Of a DNA stretch of 64,000 nucleotides, positions 58,708 through 64,000 are shown piece after piece. How positions within the stretch are numbered: the first letter of the stretch is position 1; each line of letters starts with the position of its first letter. The notes under the pieces were generated by a model. That model had not been told where the DNA came from and ran no database searches. It saw only the letters and a program-made list of their open reading frames with translations. This DNA comes from Cryptomeria japonica. Taxonomy: Eukaryota; Streptophyta; Pinopsida; Cupressales; Cupressaceae. The stretch spans positions 156,884,971-156,948,970 of the forward strand of contig NC_081411.1 of assembly GCF_030272615.1 (NCBI RefSeq), read 5' to 3'. Position numbers and translations under genes: made by a program.

Positions 58708-59004
58708 ATATATATATATATAATTATAATTGCTCATTATAATCAATCAAAGAATCAAGTAGGTAGACTATGCGAAGAAGATAGATCTCAAGATTCAAGG
58801 TTCTGGTTGTGACCTATTTTGTCTATTCTACCAGTCTTGTGAGCTGGTATGTTGTAACCCGGTTGTTACCAATTGGATGTAATCAATTTTCATGCAATAA
58901 AATAATTTTTTCTACATTTCCTCCATCATATCTTTGTGTTTAATCTTGCTGACCGATCCAGATCGATCTCTTCAAGGTCCCTCCTTGTCAGTGACTACTT
59001 CAAG
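58151..59004 (+). repeat. 5' LTR (right part) of a Ty3 element, with a TA microsatellite
   Basis: Deduced from the primer site at 59007. It contains a TA run (58676-58722) and an ACCGGTT/CCGGAACC-rich stretch (58380-58480), and ends near GTGACTACTTCA. The left boundary is uncertain because of the adjoining Copia LTR fragment. Confidence 0.45.
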
Positions 59005-59006
59005 TG

Positions 59007-59018
59007 GTATCAGAGTGA
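59007..59018 (+). other. Primer-binding site (initiator Met-tRNA) of the Ty3 element
   Basis: TGGTATCAGAGT, one mismatch from the initiator Met-tRNA complement, lies 104 bases before the gag start at 59111. Confidence 0.8.
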
Positions 59019-59110
59019 AGTTTTGTTCCAGAGGTTGTATGTCCTAAAATATTGTTGTAGGGTGGTGGATTATAGATCCGGCCTGCAGCTGTAGAGGACC
59101 AATATGAACA

Positions 59111-60033
59111 ATGATGCAAAGAGGAGCTAGGAATGGTGGAGCATGTGGGAATGCGGACCTTGTTTTGATGGATATGTTGTGAGGTATAGTAGCCTAGTTG
59201 GAAGTCATGGAGACAACCCAAAGAAGAGGCCGACATATTGAATATGTAAGTGAATATGAAGGAGATGAATCCCCAACAGAACAAGAAAACCTACCAGTGG
59301 TTGATCCGGACGAGGAAAGGTTTTTGAGGGTTTTGAGTAGGGCGAATACTAAACTTCATTTTGCCCCACCAGAATATGATGAGAAGTTAGATTTAGATGA
59401 ATTGATGGATTGGATCTCGGAGATGAAGAACTATTTTGATTTTGAAAACATTGCAGAAGAGAGGAAGGTGAAATATGCCTATACCCGATTGAAAGGTCAT
59501 GCATCTCTTTGGTGGGAGCATTTGCAAGTTGATAGAAAGAGACGAGGTAAAGAGAAGATTAAAACATGGGATCAAATGATTGCTAAGTTGAAGTCAAATT
59601 TTGTGCTAGCGAATTATCAAGTGGATTTATTTCAAAAGTTGTACAATTTGAGACAAAAGGAATCTAGTGTGAATAAGTACACCAAAGCATTTTACAAGTT
59701 GAATATCAGATCTAGACATGTTGATGATGAAGCTAAACAAGTTGCAAGATATTTGAATGGATTTCCGATGTCTATACAAGATGAACTCAGTATGATCAAA
59801 TTGGAGAGTATTGAAGAGGCTTACCAGTATGCCCTAAAGGCAGAAGAAAAGTTAAACAAAAGACATGAGAAGAGACAGAGAGGCAGAGGTGGAAGGTTTA
59901 CCGAAGGAAGATTTCAAGGAGGAAGAGGAACCAATACAGATTAGAGAAAGGACAAGGAAGTGATCAAAGAAGGTAATTCATACTGAAAGGATGATAAAAA
60001 TTTCTACCAGAGGAGAGAACCAGATTGTTACCA
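59111..60033 (+). pseudogene. Ty3 gag, N-terminal part (capsid)
   Basis: Start ATG at 59111 (MMQRGARNGG), in frame with the open block from 59198 apart from TGA and TAG codons in between. The capsid core is clear: LDLDELMDWISEMKNYF, RLKGHASLWWEHLQ, TWDQMIAKLKSNFV, NLRQKESSVNKYTKAFYKL, DELSMIKLESIEEAYQYALK. An Arg/Gly-rich stretch (RQRGRGGRFTEG) follows. It is of the chromovirus or related Ty3 type, different from the Tat-like gags elsewhere in the window. A solo LTR inserted at 60034 separates it from its zinc knuckle. Confidence 0.88.
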
Positions 60034-61744
60034 TGTTGGAATTGAGTTGTCATTAATGTCAACCAGTATTGATGTCAATGGGTATGAAGAAGTTTGAAAT
60101 GGCATAAAGAAGAGGTGTATGTTCTAAGTTGACAGATGATATCACCGGTATGAGGTGAGATGCAAAAGTGTATTGGCATGCTTGAGTGATAAACGATAAG
60201 GCATAAAATGGTATGATGGTTGGCTATTTGTTTGTGATAAAGAGACAAAATGTTAAATGAATCACAATACCTAGTGAGCAGAACAAAAAGATTGACATGA
60301 AGACACACCAGAAGGCGAGATGAATTGTCAAGTGGATGTGTTGTCGGTAGAGAGGATGTTTGTTGGTTATACCGGTAAGGTGATTTGAACCGATAGTCAA
60401 TCTTGGTCAACATAGAATGTCAAACCAACATAGAAAACCAAGTAGAGGTGGATGTCGACAAACATGATAGCTAGATGTCAGGTGGTGATACTGCACAGGT
60501 CAGTGAAGTGTGCTTCAACATAACAAGTCAGCAAGCAGGTCAACTTTTATGGAGAACCCACAAGTCATGGAGGATGCTAGAGGATTGCGGCTCAAGGAAG
60601 AAAATTTGGCATGTGATTGCACTTACCCTGCAACAAGATTTGATCTTCGTACCTGTTTGCTGAAGGAAACAATTGAGCCATTAATGGTGTATGATAGAGA
60701 AAAGAGAGAAAGCATGGTGCAGACCTCCAAATTTAGAAAATGCACATTGGAATGCAAAAAGTTAGTGGTGTTGATCGATGAAATGAAGATCATCTCCCTG
60801 GAAAAGCAGATCAAATCAAACCAGATATGGCTCGAGTTGGTGAAGGCAAATCCTAACACGACATTGTTTGAATCTAGTTTTTGGTGGGAACTTTAGATTA
60901 TAAATATGTGAGCTTGAGACAAATATCAATGATGTCTGATGTGAAGAAGGAGAGTGAAGAGATATTGAGCAAATAAATTCTTCCTTATAATTTATACTAA
61001 GAAATTTGCAGAGTGAGTTAGTAGGAGTAACTAGTGAGAGGGTTTGACTGGTAGAGATAAAGGAACCGATAGATTGTTGCAGGTCTAATAGTTAAGCTAA
61101 TTGGTAGAGTGTGGTTGATCAAGAAGGCATCTGAGTGTGGTCAAGTGTGTAGTGATTCTAGCAGTCAGAAGGAGGAAAGATTTTAGCTGAGTAAGAATCT
61201 TCATAAAGGAATTGTTGCAGAGTGTGTTGACTTTCACATACCAGTACGATTAAAACTAATAGAGAAGAATATTGAAGGGTCATTTGTAACAGGGAATTTA
61301 CTTTTGTATTTGAATCTTGATATTGTCTTCACTAAGTAGGTTCTTAGTGAAGGGATTGTAGCTCCTTTAGGTTGTAGCCTATAAAATTATTTAAGGGTTG
61401 GTGCTCCTTTGAGTCAATGCTCATAAATCAAGGGTTGGTGCCCTAAAATTATAATCAGATAATTTTCATTGTGAGGCTGGATTGGAGAAGAGAATCTCCA
61501 ACAACTATTCTCATCGAGGTTTTCCCCACATTGGATTTTCCTCGTATATTTGGTGTTATGTGTTGCATTCTTGTGTATGTGTTTAATTGATGTTATAGAA
61601 AAACCTTTCACACCCTTGGTTTGCATTGTTTATCTTACTGATTTGAATTCTGTTTATTTCATATTGTACCAGTATATCCTTGATTGATAAAAAGTATTTA
61701 AATCACTGATTCACCCCCCTCTCAGTGATCCATTGTGTCCAACA
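60034..61744 (+). mobile_element. Solo Copia LTR inside gag
   Basis: Starts TGTTGGAATTGAG, ends TGTGTCCAACA, flanked by TACCA (60029-60033) and TACCG (61745-61749), a duplication with one later change. Near its end it has GGTTTTCCCCACATTGGATT (61520-61539) and CACCCCCCTCTCAGTGA, the same blocks as in the other Copia LTRs. No internal region remains, so LTR-LTR recombination has removed it. Open frames inside are not genes. Confidence 0.82.
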
Positions 61745-62250
61745 TACCGGAATGAAAATTTTGGAAGATAAGACAAGAGGACATTCAGAGGAACCTTATT
61801 CAAGTGTGGAGGAGAAGGACATCATGCATTCAAATGTAAGAAGATAGAAACTACAAGTAGAGCAGCAGTGATGGAAGAAAACCCCACCGAATCAGACAAT
61901 AAACCAGAAGATGGAGAACTGTTGGTGATGATGAGAGCTTTGTGTCATACCGGAGGAAATGAAGAGCCTTTGCAGAGGAAGAAATTGTTCAAGACTAGAT
62001 GTAAGGTATCTAGTAAGTGTTGTAAAGTTGTTATTGATAGTGGTAGTTTAGATAATCTTGTTTCAGAAGAGATGGGGAATAAGTTGAAATTGGAGAGATT
62101 GAAACACCTTAAGCCTTATCAGATACCATGGATTTAGGATGGATATAAGCTGTTACTAAGTGAACAATGTTTGGTGAAATTGAAAATTGGCAATTATCAT
62201 GATGAAGTCTTGTGGGTGATCGTACGGATCTATGTCACACTTTAGGCTAA
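61745..62250 (+). pseudogene. Ty3 gag zinc knuckle and protease
   Basis: Continues the gag of 59111-60033 after the solo LTR. The knuckle reads FKCGGEGHHAFKC (about 61803-61841), with the first Cys lost. An acidic linker leads to the protease: CCKVVIDSGSLDNLVSEEMG with active-site DSG (about 62035-62043), then PYQIPWI, a TAG at 62135, and KIGNYHDEVLWVI. It breaks near 62245 in what should be the MDVCHxLLGRPW stretch, where unrelated sequence begins. Confidence 0.85.
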
Positions 62251-62251
62251 C

Positions 62252-62490
62252 AATGCCTATTCCGGCCAGAAGCATTTTGGCCGGAAGCCTTCTGGCCGAA
62301 CCGATTTGGCACCATTCGGAAGCCACATTGTGCTGTAGTGTCAAGGGGTTTCCGGTCGGAAACCCCTTTCCCTATATAGGTGCCAAAATCTGCCCAAGTT
62401 GCTCATTTTGCATTGAGCAGCTTGGATTTAAGCAGGAGGGCGCAAAAATTCTCAGAGATCTGGTCGGAAGGGTTTCGACAGTAAGTACCC
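62252..62490 (+). promoter_or_regulatory. Hairpin-rich TATA segment with a splice-donor-like site
   Basis: GGCCAGAAG (62264) and CTTCTGGCC (62288) pair. AAGGGGTTTCCG and CGGAAACCCCTT form a perfect 12-bp hairpin at 62343-62368. CCTATATAGG follows at 62371-62380, and GACAGTAAGTACC about 100 bases further. It looks like a promoter, leader and first-exon end, perhaps of an unrecognised mobile element. No coding sequence follows. Confidence 0.4.
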
Positions 62491-62639
62491 TTTTTTTGTT
62501 TAAATGTATTTATTTTAACATATTAATTTATATTGTTTTTTTTAAATCTTTTTTAATAGAAAATAATTTTTTTTAAAGTTTTTAAAAAATATATATTTTT
62601 TGTATATATTCTATCATATTAGTTTAGAATATTAGAAAA

Positions 62640-62956
62640 TAAATACACACATACACATACATACGTACATACATACATACAAACCTACATACATACATAC
62701 ACATACATATATACACCTACATACAGATACATACAAACCTACATACAAACCTACATACAAACATACACAAACATACCTACCTACCTACATACATGTACAT
62801 ACGTAGATATAAAATAATTATATATAAACCTTAGGACATACACATACATACCTATGTCTACATACATACATACACACATACATGTACATACACATACACA
62901 AATACATATGTGCATACATACATAAATACACATAAAATAATTATATACACCTTAGG
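62640..62956. repeat. (ACAT)n/(ATAC)n microsatellite
   Basis: Long interrupted ACATACAT tract with CCTACATACAAA variants. Confidence 0.92.
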
Positions 62957-64000
62957 ACATACATACACCTCAGGACATGCTATGAGGGGTCATGTGTGGT
63001 GTGTGACCCCTCAGGACCACACACAACCCCTCATAGCATGTCCTGAGGTGTATGTATGTATGTGTATGTATACATCCTAAGGAGTATATAATTATTTTAT
63101 ATGACCCCTTATGACCACTAAAGGCCCCTTGCTACACATGTGCGCCCCTTACGACCTATTATGACCACATAAGACCAAATGGTGTCGCCAGGGGCCATAT
63201 GTGGTCCTAAGGGGTCACGCATGTGTTCTAGCCAATGCATGACCCCTTAGGACCACTTAAGGCCCCTTGCGACACATGTACACCCCTTAGGACCTTTTGG
63301 GACCACATAGGACCAAATGGTGTCGCAAGGGGTCATTTGTGGTCCTAGGGGGTCACACATGTGTTCTAACACATGTGTGACCCCTTAGGACCACTTAAGG
63401 CCCCTTGCAACACATGTCCACCCCTTAGGACCTATTAGGACCACAAAAGATCAAATGTTGTCACAAGGGGTCATATGTGGTCCTAATAGGTCATGACTCC
63501 TTGGGACCACTTAAGGCCCCTTGAGACACATGTGCACCCCTTAGGACCTATTAGGACCACATAGGACCAAATTTTGTTGCAAGGGGTTAAATGTGTTCCT
63601 AAGGGGTCACACATGTGTGACCCCTTAGAACCACTTAAGGCCCCTTGTGACACATGTCCACCCCTTAGGACCTACTAGGACCATAGAAGACCAAATATTG
63701 TCGTAAGGGGTCATATGTGGTCCTAAGGGGTCACGCATGTGTTAGAACACATGCATGACCCCTTAGGACCACTTAAGGCCCCTTGCAACAAATGTGCACC
63801 CCTTAGGACCTATTAGGACCACATAGGACCAAATGATGTCATAAGGGGTCATATGTGGTCCTAAGGGGTCACACATGTGTTTGAACACATGGGTGACCCC
63901 TTAGGACCACTTAAGATCCCTTGCGACACATGTGCACCCCTTAGGACCTATTAGGACCACATAGGACCAAATTTTGTCGCAAGGGGCCTTAAGTGGTCCT
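62957..64000. repeat. Foldback satellite, about 139-bp unit
   Basis: The phrase GACCCCTTAGGACCACTTAA and close variants recur near 63101, 63241, 63380, 63487, 63618, 63757 and 63894, with spacings of mostly 131-140 and one of 107. Each unit holds inverted pairs such as GTGGTCCTAAGGGGTCAC and its complement around a short ACACATGTG centre. It runs off the right edge. At its left border lies a perfect 34-bp inverted repeat (62957-62990 with 63026-63059). Confidence 0.9.

Noticed and set aside
60475-60896. 128-codon frame in the solo LTR
   Set aside because: Lies inside a well-bounded LTR with no domain match; not evidence of a gene.

Overview
The window is a block of nested, mostly decayed transposable elements from a large plant genome. 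I favour a conifer or other gymnosperm, because of the long LTRs, Tat-type Ty3/gypsy elements with a second RNase H, Copia elements primed by initiator Met-tRNA, and the absence of any clear host gene. No rRNA, tRNA or CRISPR was recognised. Most coding frames carry stops of the CAG-to-TAG, CGA-to-TGA or Cys-to-Tyr type, as expected from methylcytosine decay.

Layout. 1 to about 11.3 kb is the 3' part of a Tat-lineage Ty3/gypsy element: RT, RNase H, a second RNase H and integrase on +, then a 635-codon antisense plant-mobile-domain ORF on -, then the 3' LTR from 10029. 11.3-12.76 kb is the end of another Ty3 element and the start of its LTR. That LTR is interrupted by the most interesting object here, a candidate giant DNA transposon at 12765-49726. 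It has matching inverted ends (GTGCACAAAGATGGTGGT), a TTGG target duplication, a spliced DDE-type transposase gene (+, about 41.0-44.1 kb), a convergent many-exon accessory gene (-, 46.7-49.3 kb) and GCGTACGC-type subterminal repeats. It is swollen by two retrotransposons. Copia 1 is 13872-29499 (TSD ATAAG) and itself contains a gag-protease-only Ty3 element at 19436-27320 (TSD CTTAC). Copia-like element 2 is 30068-37786 (TSD CATCA); it lacks pol and encodes a coiled-coil zinc-knuckle protein plus a Lys/Glu-rich protein. Without these insertions the DNA transposon would be about 13.6 kb. It also holds (CT)n tracts and a satellite built on CCCCTTAGGACAC.

49.7-64 kb: Ty3 gag/protease remnants, a 4.4 kb LTR-like insertion (51501-55900, TSD GAAAG), another Ty3 gag fragment, and a Ty3 element with gag and protease (59.1-62.25 kb) split by a 1.7 kb solo Copia LTR (60034-61744). 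Then come a hairpin-rich TATA segment, an ACAT microsatellite and a foldback satellite of about 139 bp running off the right edge.

Inferred order of events: Ty3 LTR, then DNA transposon, then Copia 1, then gag-protease Ty3 element; element 2 entered independently. All boundaries, TSDs and reading frames were read by eye; family assignments rest on motifs and not on searches.
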